This document shows, one piece after another, positions 32,214 through 42,638 of a stretch of 64,000 bases of DNA. Origin of the DNA: Neostapfia colusana. Lineage: Eukaryota; Streptophyta; Magnoliopsida; Poales; Poaceae. The notes below the pieces were generated by a model, which was not told where the DNA came from, ran no database searches, and was given only the letters and a program-made list of their open reading frames with translations. Position numbers and translations under genes: made by a program. The first letter of the stretch is position 1; every line of letters begins with the position of its first letter. Location: NCBI GenBank assembly GCA_030760725.1, contig JASWHV010000003.1, positions 110,888,153-110,952,152 on the forward strand. The letters run 5' to 3'.

Positions 32214-32893
32214 CCCCCCCCCCCGCAGTCACAACATCTAGCCACTGCAGATGTTGAGACTGGACCTAAACTCAGAGAACTGCGACGACGGGAGGCCCTT
32301 CGTGAAGATGTCGGCGAACTGCGTCGTCGTCGGGACATGGTGTACCCGAACCTCGCCCCGTGCAAACCGCTCAAGAACAAAATGGAGGTCGATCTCCACA
32401 TGCTTCGTGCGCTGATGCTGGACCGGGTTGGTGGAGAGGTACACGGCGCTGACGTTGTCGTAGTAGATGAGGGTGCTCCTGGCGACGGGAGTGTGGATCT
32501 CCTGAAGTGGCTGCTGAATCCAGGAGGCCTCAGCCACGCCGTTAGCCACGGCGCGATACTCCGCCTCAGCACTCGAGCGCGACACCACGGGCTATCGCTT
32601 CGAGGACCAGGAGACGAGGTTGCCGCCTAGGAAGATGGCGTACCCAGAAGTAGAACGCCGTTGTGTTTGGGCAGCCTGCCCAGTCAGTGTACACGACCAG
32701 CTCAGAGGTCGTGTCACGCCGAAGGAGGAGGCCGTAGTCGAGGGTGCCTCGTAGATACCGAAGAATCCGCTTCACAACGGTGAGGTGCGGTTCCCTCGGG
32801 TCATGCGTGTGGAGGCACACCTGCTGAACCGCATATGAGATATCTGGCCTGGTGAAGGTGAGGTACTGAAGAGCACTTGCAGGACTCCTGTAT
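32214..32893 (-). pseudogene. Copia-5 RNase H and end of reverse transcriptase, truncated
   Basis: The minus-strand frame at 32238-32588 gives SSAEAEYRAVANGVAEASW, YYDNVSAVYLSTNPVQHQRT, KHVEIDLHFVLERFARGE and FADIFTKGLPSSQF, an intact RNase H C-terminal half. The frame at 32566-32931 gives LQYLTFTRPDISYAVQQVCL and RILRYLRGTLDYGLLLRRD. Homology stops at about 32893, where Copia-B sequence begins at the left breakpoint of the duplicated segment. Confidence 0.8.
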
Positions 32894-32913
32894 TTCTTTC
32901 TTTCCTGTATACT

Positions 32914-34849
32914 AAGAGTGTGACGCATCAAAACAATTATTTACGTACTGTTTAAGTCGACGACCACTATATGTCTCATGCTTGAAAATAACCTTACTCT
33001 TAATTTGCCCCTTAGTATACAGGATAGTTCACAGGCTCTCCCTTAAATCCATGCCAGCTATGTGTTCTCTGAACACATTGGGTGGAAGACCTTTTGTTAG
33101 CGGGTCCGCAAGCATGCGTTTTATACTTATATGCACGAGACTAATTGTATGATCCTGGATTTTATCTTTCACAACATAGAACTTAATATCAATGTATTTG
33201 GCAGCTCCACTTGATTTGTTGTTGTGAGAATATAGTACTGTGGGCTCGTTGTCACAGTACAACTTAAGTGGTTTATGCATACTGTCGACCACTCTAAGAC
33301 CGGGTATAAATTTATTAAGCCATAGTGTCTGCCCTGTGGCCTCATAACACACAACAAACTCGACATGCATTGTGGATGATGCAGTGATGATTTGTTTGGA
33401 GCTCTTCCACGAGATAGCTCCATTCGCAAGAGTGAAGATATAACCTAACGTGGATATCTTAGTGTCCACACATCCCGCGAAATCTGAGTCTGAGTATCCC
33501 ACTATCTCTAGTGAGCTTGACTTACTAAATGTCAACATGAGGCCTTTTATTCCCTGCACGTGCCTTCTTAATTGCTTTCTAGTGGTTAATTCCTTGATTG
33601 ACTTAATATCTGCCAAGCATTCCGGTTACGAATGCTAAATCAGGGTGAGTACATACTTGAGCATACATAAGACTTCCGACAGCAGAAGCATATGGAACCG
33701 ATTTAATTTGATCAATCTCATATTGGTTCCTTGGATACTGAAAATTGGCAAACTTATCACCCTTGACTATTTGAGCATGCGAAGGTTTGCTAGCATACAT
33801 ACCATACTTCTTGAGTACGCTATCCAAGTACGCTTTCTGAGATAGGCCTAATACCCCTTATTGCGATCTCGGAGAATCTCGATTCCTAACACGTAGGAAG
33901 CTTAACCTGGATCCTTCATATCAAAGTTTTCGAACAAAATTTTCTTAGTTTCTAGCAATAGATTGACATTACTACTCACAAGTAGTATGTCATCTACGTA
34001 AAGAACAAGAAAAATAAATTTCCCATTCTTAAACTTATCATATATGCAATTGTCCTCCTCGTTTTCCTTAAACCCAAACTTTCTTATGGTTTCATTGAAC
34101 TTGAGATACCATCGCTTCGAGGCCTGTTTAAGTTCATAGATTGACTTTGTTAATCGGTATCACATGCGTTCCTTACCTTTAACGACAAAACCCTTCGGTC
34201 ATATAGACGTCCTCATAGAGATCCCCATTGAGGAACGCCGCTTTTACATCCATTTGATGTAATTCTAAGTCAAAATGCACCACTAATACCATAATGATTT
34301 TGAACGAATCCTTACTAGAGACGGGTGAGAACATCTCATTGTAATCCACACCTTCTCTTTGAGTGAATCCTTTTGCCACAAGTCTGGCTTTATATTTCTC
34401 GATCTTCCCTTTAGAGTCACGTTTGATCTTGTAGACCCATTTGCATCCTACTGTTTTGGCTCCAATAGGAATCTTGACTAATTCTTAGACTTTGTTGGCG
34501 TCCATTGACCTCATCTTATCCTCCATAGCCTTTTGCTACTCAGATGACTGTGGTCTTCTCATAGCATCTTCAAATAAGGTGGGATCATCCTCCATTTGAA
34601 ATTCTTCACTCATGTAGACCTCATATTCACTTGGTATAGTTGAGAGTCTCACTCTTTGAGATCTTCTAAGTTGCGCATTATCCACAGGTTGGGGCAGATG
34701 TTGCTCCTCGTCATTAGCGACAGCTGGCTGAGAATGCTCGGAAAGTTGAGCTGGTTCCTGTGGTACAGGAGACTCACTAATTTCCGTCGCTGACAATGGA
34801 ATGACAACAGGTGTTGAATCATCAGTGCTAGGCACAGATGATCAATCAT
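32914..34849 (-). pseudogene. Copia-B reverse transcriptase and RNase H
   Basis: Second copy of the 15.5-17.5 kb block. RNase H (33029-33616) is open for 195 codons: GYSDSDFAGCVDTKISTLG, then KYIDIKFYVVKDKIQDH, then MLADPLTKGLPPNVF. Reverse transcriptase pieces follow, with YVDD at 33989-34000, QREGVDYNEMFSPVSS and LHQMDVKAAFLNGDLYEDVY (34179-34379), and the post-integrase linker at 34536-34849. Stops between blocks inactivate it. It lacks a 3' LTR and polypurine tract, because the element is cut at about 32914. Confidence 0.85.
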
Positions 34850-34930
34850 CAGCAGGTATCATGAAATAGGTTTCCTGAATCATAGGAACGGGTACATAAA
34901 CCCGCTTCTCTTCAAGATCTATTTCACGTC

Positions 34931-35728
34931 TTATCGTGCCCCCCTGATCATGACATCCTCTAGGAAGACGACATGTCTCATTTCTACGAACTTAGTAAAG
35001 CGATATGGACAGTAGAACCTATATCCTTTACTTTTATCAGGATAGCCAATAAAGTGGCAACTGATATTTTTAGAGTCCAGCTTACCAATGTTTGGATTAA
35101 GTACTTTCGCCTCAGCTGGACAGCCCCATACGTGCAAGTAGTTTAATGAGGGATTACGTCCCGTCCACAACTCGTACGGTGTCTTAGGTACTGACTTATT
35201 AGAAACTCGATTAAGCACGTGACATGCGGTTTTTAACGCCTCCATCCACAAGCTAATCTGTAGCGTAGAATAACTTATCATACTTCTTACTATATCCATA
35301 AGCGTATGGTTTCTCCGTTCTGCTACACCGTTTTGCTGAGGCTCACCAGGTGTCGAATACTGGGCGACTATACCATTTTCCTGCAAAAACCTTGCAAAAG
35401 GTCCAGGTACTTGGCCATATATGGTGTGTCGACCGTAGTACTCCCCTCCACGGTCTGATCTTACTACTTTAATCTTAACACTATGTGGATTTTCTACTTG
35501 AGCCATAAATATCTTAAATTTATCCAAAGGTTCGGATTGCTCCTTGATTGGATAAATATAGCCATAACGAGTATAGTCATCTGTAAACGTTATAAATGAA
35601 TCATAGCCATCTACAGAGACTATGGGAAATTGACTACAAATATCCGTGTGAAATAACTCCAATATTCCATGTACTTTATTTGGCGTTTTTCTTAATAATC
35701 TTAACGTATTTTCCTTTAATGCAGTCAA
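34931..35728 (-). pseudogene. Copia-B integrase
   Basis: 265 open codons with all three acidic motifs: FHTDICSQF, VVRSDRGGEYYG and QQNGVAERRNHT. Copy A has GGDYY where this copy keeps the family-typical GGEYY. The remaining blocks (HVLNRVSNKSVPKTPYELW, HVWGCPAEAKVLNPN, FIGYPDKSKGYRFY) are as in copy A. The frame ends in a linker stop near 34930. Confidence 0.85.
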
Positions 35729-36604
35729 TGCATTGTTCGAAATTCGAGAAGTCTAAATGGGAAAGAATTGATTGTAATACTAAGTGTTCAATTCTCCCCC
35801 TCGAAATATAGCATAAACGACAATGCCATAATTTTGGTGATGTTTCTAAATCGATTCTTTTGCACTTACTAAATATTAGGTGGTTTTGTGAAGAAACGTT
35901 ATCATTTCTTAAAACATTGACATCATCATGATTGGATAACAAATATAACATGTCTTGCAGAAAAGCAAGACCCACAATCTTATTATTAAAAGTGATAGTA
36001 CATCTGTCAATACTAAAATGACACACATAGTCTAAATCATTCAAACATGAAACTGAAATCAAGTTTCTCTCTAAATAGGGAACATAAAGAACATTATTAA
36101 TCCTAAGTACAAAGCCATTTTTAATTCTAAGTGGGAGATCTCCAATGGCTTCGACTTGTGCTTCTCGACCATCAGTGACTTTAATGATCCTTCCCCTCTT
36201 CTTAGTGTCCTCCTCATACTTAATCGCTGTATAGAGTTACAAACATGCATGGTGGCACCTGAGTCAATCCACCACATAGATCGAGAGTAATCTAAAAGCA
36301 GGGATTCATTAACAAAAATAATAAAATTATTACCATTCTTACAACACCATTTAAGAAAACCGACACAGTCCTTCTGATGATATCCGATCTCCTTGCAAAC
36401 TTTTACCTCCTTTTGAAGAGGATGCTGCATAGGAGTCTTTCCCTTGCCCTTATCTACAGAAGAGCTTCCATGTACCTTAAAGGCGGGAGGTTTGGGAGAA
36501 TAGAAGTAGCTCTTCCCCTTCCCTTTCCCATTGGTGTAGTTAACAAAATCACCACTCCTGTTGGACTTAATGCGTTCTTCTTCTTGAACGCACATGGCAA
36601 TCAA
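35676..36604 (-). pseudogene. Copia-B protease and gag zinc knuckle region
   Basis: SMWWIDSGATMHVCNS (about 36230-36280) is the protease site. Downstream, MISVSCLNDLDYVCHFS and KLWHCRLCYI match copy A. Upstream, the knuckle is reduced to VCKEIGYHQKDC. Compared with copy A about 21 bp are missing, which removes the first CxxC half, so nucleic-acid binding by this knuckle would be lost. The frame 36071-36604 is otherwise open. Confidence 0.8.
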
Positions 36605-37190
36605 CTTCTCTAAAGACCAATTATCAGGCTACGAGTTATAGTTTATCACAAAAGCTTCAAAGTCCTTTGGAAGAGAGGTCAAGATGAAATGCACAAGCAA
36701 TTCATCACTCACCCCTAAGTTCAAAGGCTTGAGCTTTGTGGCTAAGTTTGTCATCTTGAGAATGTGCTCGCGCACACCAACAATGTATTTCTCACTGACA
36801 AATTTTCTTATGAGGGTACTCGCCAAGGCCTTGGAAGAGCCAGTGAACTGGCTCTCCACCTTGCGGCGGTACTCAACAGCCGTCTCACATTCTAGAATTG
36901 CTCCCGAATAGCCTCAGTTATTGTCCCTCTGATGACCATGAAACACTTCCTGTTTGATGTCTGCCACGTTTGGAGATCCTTATCATATTTTTCTTTAGCA
37001 TTGAGGTATTATCCCTTTCTTAGTAAGAAAAACTCATTTATCTTTTCCTGAGTTGCAATAGGGACCTCAGACTCAGTGGGGCAAGGACTCGTTAGTGCGA
37101 AGTCCAGCTCATAGACCGCAAGAGCGATCTCGAGCCTCTCTCTCCAAGAGCCATAGTTGTGACCAGTGAGTGGCTCAATGGAGGAGATAA
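36605..37190 (-). pseudogene. Copia-B gag N-terminal part
   Basis: The minus strand reads LSFISSIEPLTGHNYGSWRE and RLEIALAVYELDFAL (37100-37190), the usual start of a Copia capsid domain, then FTGSSKALASTLIRKFVSEK and NLGVSDELLVHFILTSLPKD (36629-36859). A TAA near 37017 and a shift near 36870 break it. A 3' splice-like CTTAG precedes the coding start at about 37195, so gag may begin on a second exon. This part is deleted from copy A. Confidence 0.75.
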
Positions 37191-37270
37191 AACTAAGTGC
37201 TAAGACAAGGTGGAGGAACCTTCAAAATATAAACACATATTAACATAAGAACACATACAAACAAAAAATA

Positions 37271-37582
37271 TTGTATTTTGCTTTTCGCGATGGCTACTTC
37301 GCAAAATACAACACTCAATGGAAACTTAATCAAACAGAAATGAAGTCTTTTGTTTTTCGCGTTGGTTACTCCACAAAACACGCCATTCAAAATAATAAGC
37401 ATGGACAAATTAAAACTTCACGTTTGCTACTCATTTAAATTACCATGCACCATAAATTTAGATAATGTGGAAAATTCAATTTTCACGATGGCTACTCCAT
37501 GAATTTTCCAAATCAAACTCAAAACAAATAGAAAATATGGCAAAATAATTTTTTACATTGGCTACTCAATTAATTTACCATA
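37271..37582. repeat. Array of five hairpins with a shared loop and changing stems
   Basis: Each unit has a loop of about 19 bases, close to TTTTCGCGATGGCTACTCC, between inverted stems that differ from unit to unit. (1) TTGTATTTTGC / GCAAAATACAA, 37271-37281 and 37301-37311. (2) GTCTTTTGT / ACAAAACAC, 37345-37353 and 37373-37381, one mismatch. (3) GCATGG / CCATGC around AAATTAAA / TTTAAATT, 37400-37414 and 37434-37448. (4) TGGAAAATTCA / TGAATTTTCCA, 37468-37478 and 37500-37510. (5) TATGGCAAAATAATT / AATTAATTTACCATA, 37536-37550 and 37568-37582, two mismatches. The array lies in the leader of Copia-B between primer site and gag. No function is known to me. Confidence 0.85.
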
Positions 37583-38080
37583 AATATCTTAATAACAGCG
37601 GAAGCAAAACTTAATTTCTTAATCTTTTCTCATGTTTCATAGCATGATTAAATAGCTAAGAAAATTTCTCACATATAGCATATAATTGAATTTCTAAATC
37701 ATCAAGCAATTATGATAAAATTTCACAAAATTTCTCAATTTTTCTAAAATTTTCAACCTAAATTTTGGAAAAACTTACACTCTTAAGTGGCCCAAGGCCC
37801 ACTAAAAAACTGGAAAATGGGAAAATTAATTACCTGGCCTAAAGCCCAAAAGAGCCCAGCCCGAAATCACAATTAAACTCAGGAAATTAAAAAATTTTCC
37901 ATGCGCACGGCCCAGTCATAGGCTGTTTCGGCCCACCCGAAAATCTCAAAATAATCTGAAAATTAAAAGGGCAGCCCAGGTAGCCCACTAACTCCTCTCA
38001 CATGGGCCCCGAGCCCATTAGGCGCGGGCGACACCGGCGCCTATTCTGATCCATCGGATCCCAATCCGACGGTTGAGAGA
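37583..38080. other. AT-rich leader of Copia-B
   Basis: No coding frame supported. The right part (37790-38030) contains several GGCCCA/TGGGCC-type motifs (for example CATGGGCCCCGAGCCCA near 38000), typical site II elements of plant promoters. These fit the + strand promoter that follows. Confidence 0.4.
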
Positions 38081-38093
38081 CAGTTTTAGGAGG

Positions 38094-38100
38094 TATAAAA
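38094..38100 (+). promoter_or_regulatory. Promoter-like TATA box on the + strand inside the Copia-B leader
   Basis: TATAAAA is followed 20 bases later by a telo-box-like ACCCTAAT (38121) and a pyrimidine patch (TTCTTCCTTCTTCTTCTC), and preceded by TGGGCC-type motifs. This set is common in promoters of plant housekeeping genes. It points against the direction of the retrotransposon. Confidence 0.5.
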
Positions 38101-38582
38101 GCGGACCGGCACCGTTTACTCAACCCTAATTTCATTTCTTCCTTCTTCTTCTCTCACTTCATCGGTCGACAGAGCGAGAGCGGCGGGGTACTCCGGCGTC
38201 GCCGCGGCCACCTCGCCGGAGCGCGAGCTCGCCGGAAGGCGGCTCGTCGCCGGTGAGGCTAGTTGCCGATGGTCACCGTCGAGAACGTCGCTTGGGTTAC
38301 GGTTCTGCCACGAACCCTAGGGTTCTGGTTACCTTACCCGACGGCCTTAGCGATGGCGCTGCCACCTCCCTCATCCTCGGAATCCGAGCTCACGCATGCG
38401 GCGCCGATGCTGAAGAGGGCATGCGACGCTCTTACCGTGAGTAGATCTAGCGGGCTGAAGGCTGAACTTCCTAGGTCTCCTCAACCGAGGAGTTTGCCGG
38501 TTGATGGGGTACGCCGCCTCCCTCATCCGACGCGTCAACGCTGATGGAATCCCGGATGACATAAGGCGGCGAGCCCACTGAG
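38101..38582 (+). pseudogene. First-exon-like block with 5' splice site, possibly captured host sequence
   Basis: GC-rich sequence downstream of the TATA box ends in CTGAG|GTAAGT (GT at 38583-38584), a strong plant 5' splice site. It is followed by the U-rich stretch expected at an intron start (38590-38640). Two + strand frames exist (38253-38444 and 38263-38544), but neither is open to the splice site and neither resembles a known protein, so it may be a 5' untranslated exon or a decayed one. It lies between gag and the primer site of the minus-strand Copia. Confidence 0.4.
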
Positions 38583-38767
38583 GTAAGTCCGCCCATTTCT
38601 TTTCCCCATTTATTTTAATTTTGCCTCAGTTCTTCCTCTGATTTGGTTCTTCTTAGCTAAAACCGAAAACTAAAAAAAATCCCCTCCTTCTATTTGCTGT
38701 GAACTAACTTAAACCAAAAGAAAATTGAACAAAATCTTGATTACCTGATTAGCAATAGCTCTAAGGC

Positions 38768-38780
38768 GGCTCTGATGCCA
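38768..38780 (-). other. Initiator-Met tRNA primer-binding site of Copia-AB
   Basis: The minus strand reads TGGCATCAGAGCC one base after the LTR end. This differs by one base from the canonical TGGTATCAGAGC complement of tRNA-iMet. It proves that the LTR to its right is the 5' LTR of a minus-strand element. Confidence 0.85.
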
Positions 38781-38781
38781 T

Positions 38782-39209
38782 TGTTAGACTTAGAATTTTC
38801 TTAGTGCTTAATCCTAGGCATTGCTAATCAAGGTTCTTAGGCATAATAAATATTAGAGCATGTTCGATTAATCTAAAATAATACAATTAAACATTCAATG
38901 CTTATACCTTCGGCCGTAGTGGAGGAGGTAGACATGGCGTAGGCAGTGAAGATCGGAACTCGGTGGCCGATGGAGAAGAGACCTTCCCCTCGCTAACGCA
39001 CACTTAGGATCGGGATTGCGGGATTGTAGGAGGCGTTAGATGTGAGTATCGATGATCCCACACACCGGCTGCCTCCCCTTTTTTATAGCGCGTGCGAGAG
39101 GGTGTCTCAACCAAATTGAAAACGGTTGCGCCCCCGATCAGGGTGCATGGGGAGTAAATCCGGTGGTTATTGCCCACCCGAAATTTTTGGGATCAAATGG
39201 TAATTAACA
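38782..39209 (-). repeat. 5' LTR of the minus-strand Copia-AB element
   Basis: 428 bp with the same ends and order of blocks as 15005-15439 (TGTTAGACTTAG..., CGGCCGTAGTGGAGGAGGTA, TATAGCGCGTGCGAGAGG, ...TAATTAACA). GTAGT follows directly at 39210-39214 and matches the repeat before 15005. Confidence 0.85.
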
Positions 39210-39214
39210 GTAGT
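39210..39214. repeat. Right target-site duplication GTAGT
   Basis: Identical to 15000-15004. The two copies are 24.2 kb apart and bracket everything between. Confidence 0.65.
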
Positions 39215-39422
39215 CAGCACGAGAACGACGATGTCGTCGACTTCTTCTCCTAGGCCAATGATGCCGACATGAACTTCTTCTTCTCCCAGGCCGAGATTGT
39301 GATCCTCTTCTGTGTGGGCCTAGCACACCTCAGCTGATTTTAGTCAAGGTTAATACATGTTTTTAGCCACAATTAAGCTAACTATTATTCAGAGCTCCAA
39401 ACAAATCCTCCGCTAATTATTA

Positions 39423-39514
39423 CTCCCTCCGTTCTAAAATAAATGATGTTTAGGACAAAAAAATTAATTTATTTTTAGCTGTCCTAAACATCATGTAATT
39501 CAGAACAGATGGAG
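39423..39514. mobile_element. Stowaway-type MITE
   Basis: 92 bp. It starts CTCCCTCCGTTCTAAAATAA and ends with the inverted form (…CAGATGGAG), with TA on both sides (39421-39422 and 39515-39516). Terminal CTCCCTCCGT and a TA target duplication are the hallmarks of Stowaway, the Tc1/Mariner-type MITE of grasses. The interior pairs TGATGTTTAGGAC with GTCCTAAACATCA. Confidence 0.9.
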
Positions 39515-39529
39515 TATTCATAACTAGCA

Positions 39530-39633
39530 ATTAGCTCTAGTCAGCATCTTATATTCTCAGAATTATTAGGTATATAGCCATATTAGCTCTAGTCAGCATC
39601 CTATATTCTCAGAATTATTAGGTATATAGCCAT
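39530..39633. repeat. 52-bp tandem duplication
   Basis: The unit starting ATTAGCTCTAGTCAGCATC and ending TATATAGCCAT occurs twice head to tail (39530-39581 and 39582-39633), with a single T/C difference. Confidence 0.9.
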
Positions 39634-40640
39634 ATAAAATTCCCCTGGATTATGATTATGATTTGGACTCCCTAGTTATTAAGTGACCTTTATAATGATA
39701 CTACAACACCCTCGTGTCTGTACGAGTGAAATTCGGTCAGACGGCGATGGAATCAATGATAGAGCTTCCAACTGAAGGTATGGAGATCTCTGCCATCTAG
39801 CAATCCCATCTCTGTACAGGAGGCATGTTTAACCGTGACGAAGTACATGATTAACTGTACCGAGCAGATGATGTACACGATTAACTGTAACGGGGAACAA
39901 AGATGACGTAATAAATGATCAACTTCTTGTACCTCTCTCGGATCAGAGGAGTAACGAAGCAGTTGCTAAGCTGATGTGATTTTTGATGGAACTGTGAGGG
40001 AGGCCGACGATAACAGACTCATGCAGTTGAATTACAGGTGCGATGGTCGTGCAATTCCTGTCCAGTCAAGTGGTGGTGTGCATGCATTTGATTAGACTAC
40101 GTGTGGCGTCCTCTGGATCATGTCGTTGTGTACGCGTCGTGTGCAGATGCATGGTGCAAGTATGGGTACGAATTCAGTTGGATGGGCGAAGACGTCGCAT
40201 GAATCGTTTGCTGGTAGCACGTAGTACGCAGCAACGATTACGATTATTTTTTCAACGCCGGCCGTCGTCTTTCGTGCACGTAACTGTACTTCATTGATGG
40301 TGCACAGAGGAAAAGCATGGACTGACATGCTGCACCATCAATACATTGGCGCACCGTGGCGCGTACTGTGCACATGAGACTCCTCCACACTGCTCGATCT
40401 GTTCTGATTCATTGATCAATAACGACGCACGACCTTGGCTTGTTCAACCAAAAGATCAAAATATAAGGGTACGACGTCGATTTGTTGTACCACCATAAAC
40501 GCCACCAGACGCAGGCACCGACTCACTGCACTGTTGCTGTAGTAGCAGTACCGTCTCCAATCCCATTCTGCACTAGTCATCAGTTAAGAGTTACCACGTG
40601 ATTGGAAAAGACAGAAGAATGCTTATAGAGGAACAAATCT
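39634..40640. other. Unassigned intergenic DNA
   Basis: No transposon or coding motif recognised. Small frames (for example 40043-40297) have no protein-like features. It may be original host flank of the Copia-AB insertion. Confidence 0.4.
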
Positions 40641-40644
40641 CGTC

Positions 40645-41375
40645 CTATGACAAAATCAACCCTCGCCAGCACCCATAGTAAAACTCCATGTTAATAGTAG
40701 CTATAATGTTTATGTACAAAATTGCTAAAAATTGTGTCACCAAAAAACCACTATATCTATCAACGCTGTCACCGTATCCTTTCAGTAAAACAGAAGCCCG
40801 CCAAAATTTAGCTTCTGCACGTAAATCAAGACCACCATCCATGCTGGTGTCAGTACCATGAGGAACTTGCATCTCAAACTAAGATCCCTATAGCCTTTTT
40901 TGGGAAGATATTCACTATGTATGCTTGTGGTGATTATCCAAACCCGGGGGCGACAAGGGTGGAACAACAGTTACATGGGTATCCCGTATGGTCCCAACAG
41001 TTTGCAATATTTTCCTAGTAGATGTCGCCGAATTAGCCCCCATTAACTTTCTTGGTAAATCTCCAGGTCTGGTAGCATTTCGGCTCTGGACGATGGTTTT
41101 CTTCGCTGAGAGTTCATCACTCACTAAAGCTTGCCCAGCTTCAATGGCAGAAGTGAAGACACCAGATTCACGCAAACCCTGAATAATTGCCTAACAAAAA
41201 GGATATACACAAGTATGCAAGCATTAAATAGCATAGAAATCGATATAAACTCCACATCAGCATTATTACACACCATTGGGGCATATATGCGAGTTAGCAC
41301 TCCTTTCCTGAGAAGCTTTATGTTGAGCTGCTTATCATTCCACACAACACGTTCATTGTACCTGGCCCAAAAAAA
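40645..41375 (-). pseudogene. Host-gene-like exons with an intron, unidentified
   Basis: The minus strand carries a pyrimidine tract ending in CAG (about 41365-41380), exon coding YNERVVWNDKQLNIKLLRKG and then VLTRIYAPM, a GT...AG intron of about 90 bp (GTGTGTAATAAT … CTTTTTGTTAG, about 41190-41278), and an exon coding AIIQGLRESGVFTSAIEAGQ, LVSDELSAKKTIVQS and GDLPRKLMGANSATSTRKIL. A stop follows near 40915. A further frame (LDLRAEAKFWRASVLLKGYG, 40645-40872) may be a third exon. Splice-compatible phases and protein-like composition suggest a real gene fragment. I do not recognise the family. No start or terminus is seen. Confidence 0.5.
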
Positions 41376-41383
41376 AAGAACAT

Positions 41384-42420
41384 GAGAATAAAAAAGCAAG
41401 AACAGAAAACAAACCATGTATTGCACATCTATTTTTTTTCATATAATACATCTCCGAAACAAAAAAAGCCAAAATTATAAGATTAACTTATATCAAGCAG
41501 CTCGGATACTGCTCATGAATATTAAGATCTGTTTGTGAAAAGGTCCAGCCAAGCCAGACGTGATCTTGCGTGCGTAGTCCTGCCTTGTCAATCAAGGACC
41601 GTGTCGTGTGCGGTCCTGTTGAACAAGCTTGAATGTTAGCAAAGGCATACATGATATATGAGACCCCGTGAACAGATGTAACTGACCTCTAAACGTCGAG
41701 GCATAGCACACGATTTATAGATGTGGGTCGAGAGCAGGAAGGTGTAAATCCGCTAACGGGCATAGAGTTGCTCCGTCTAGTGACCTGCTTGTTTCGGTAT
41801 GACCGATTCAACGTTTGGGCTATCGGGTGAAAGGTTGTCCCGTACGACATTAGTTGAGCATGTTGTCGCAGCTCTGAGGATGGGCGTATATGACGTGCTA
41901 TTCGGTTATCTCTGCAGGTTTATATCGAGTCGATTCGTCGTCCCTCGCGGTCATGAGTACCGCTTGTTAACTGTGTCATGACGTATTAATTATTGGAGAT
42001 AAATATGATGAATTACTTATTGTTATGATATAATTGTATTGCAACCTGTGTGCCACCAATTGTTGCTCACTAAATTTCAGCTTCTTGAACGCTAAATCTG
42101 ATGCTAAAACCATAATTAAGGAGGGACTGTTAGGCGTGTCCTTGCTGCAATTGAACTATCCAATATGTCGGTTTATTCCTGCATGTAGAGTTTCTCGTTT
42201 AGGTAAGTCGGTTTAATCTTGTTGAGCCTTATTGCTCATGATTGCTACATTAAATAATGCTGATGGTGTTGAATGTTTTGATGATGAGTACGATGAAGGG
42301 TTCACTGCAGAGGCCCATTTCCCTTCGGGGACTACGGTCGAATGGAAGCACTGCACGTCGCCATGAAGCTTTGTGTGTGTTTGTCAGTACCCTGCAAACC
42401 GAGTATGGGAGGGGCAGCAG
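41384..42420. repeat. Duplicated block (second copy), including Gypsy LTR-like stretch
   Basis: Matches 19471-20514 at about 97% by eye. The shared segment begins at 41281 inside the exon just described and continues without the GC-rich insert and solo LTR present in copy 1 (20515-25015). The Gypsy LTR-like part is 41650-42330. Confidence 0.6.
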
Positions 42421-42456
42421 CCATTAGGCTTAGGGTTAGATAATCCTAATTACCTA

Positions 42457-42469
42457 CCTAATGATACCA
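42457..42469 (-). other. tRNA primer-binding site of Copia-Y (copy 2)
   Basis: The minus strand reads TGGTATCATTAGG directly after the LTR, as in copy 1. Confidence 0.5.
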
Positions 42470-42638
42470 TAATAGAGGGATAATTATGGGCTGTGTTGGA
42501 TGATTATAATCAACAGGGTACATGGTCTATTACATAGAGGGATTAGGTGAGAGGAAAAGAATAAACTACCACTAACCCTAATCTCTCACTAATGACTAAA
42601 CTACCCCTGTGTCTCCCACACAATTACAGAGTCTAACA
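42470..42638 (-). repeat. 5' LTR of Copia-Y (copy 2)
   Basis: 169 bp, TGTTAGACTCTG start on the minus strand. Differs from copy 1 (25066-25235) at a handful of positions. Confidence 0.7.
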
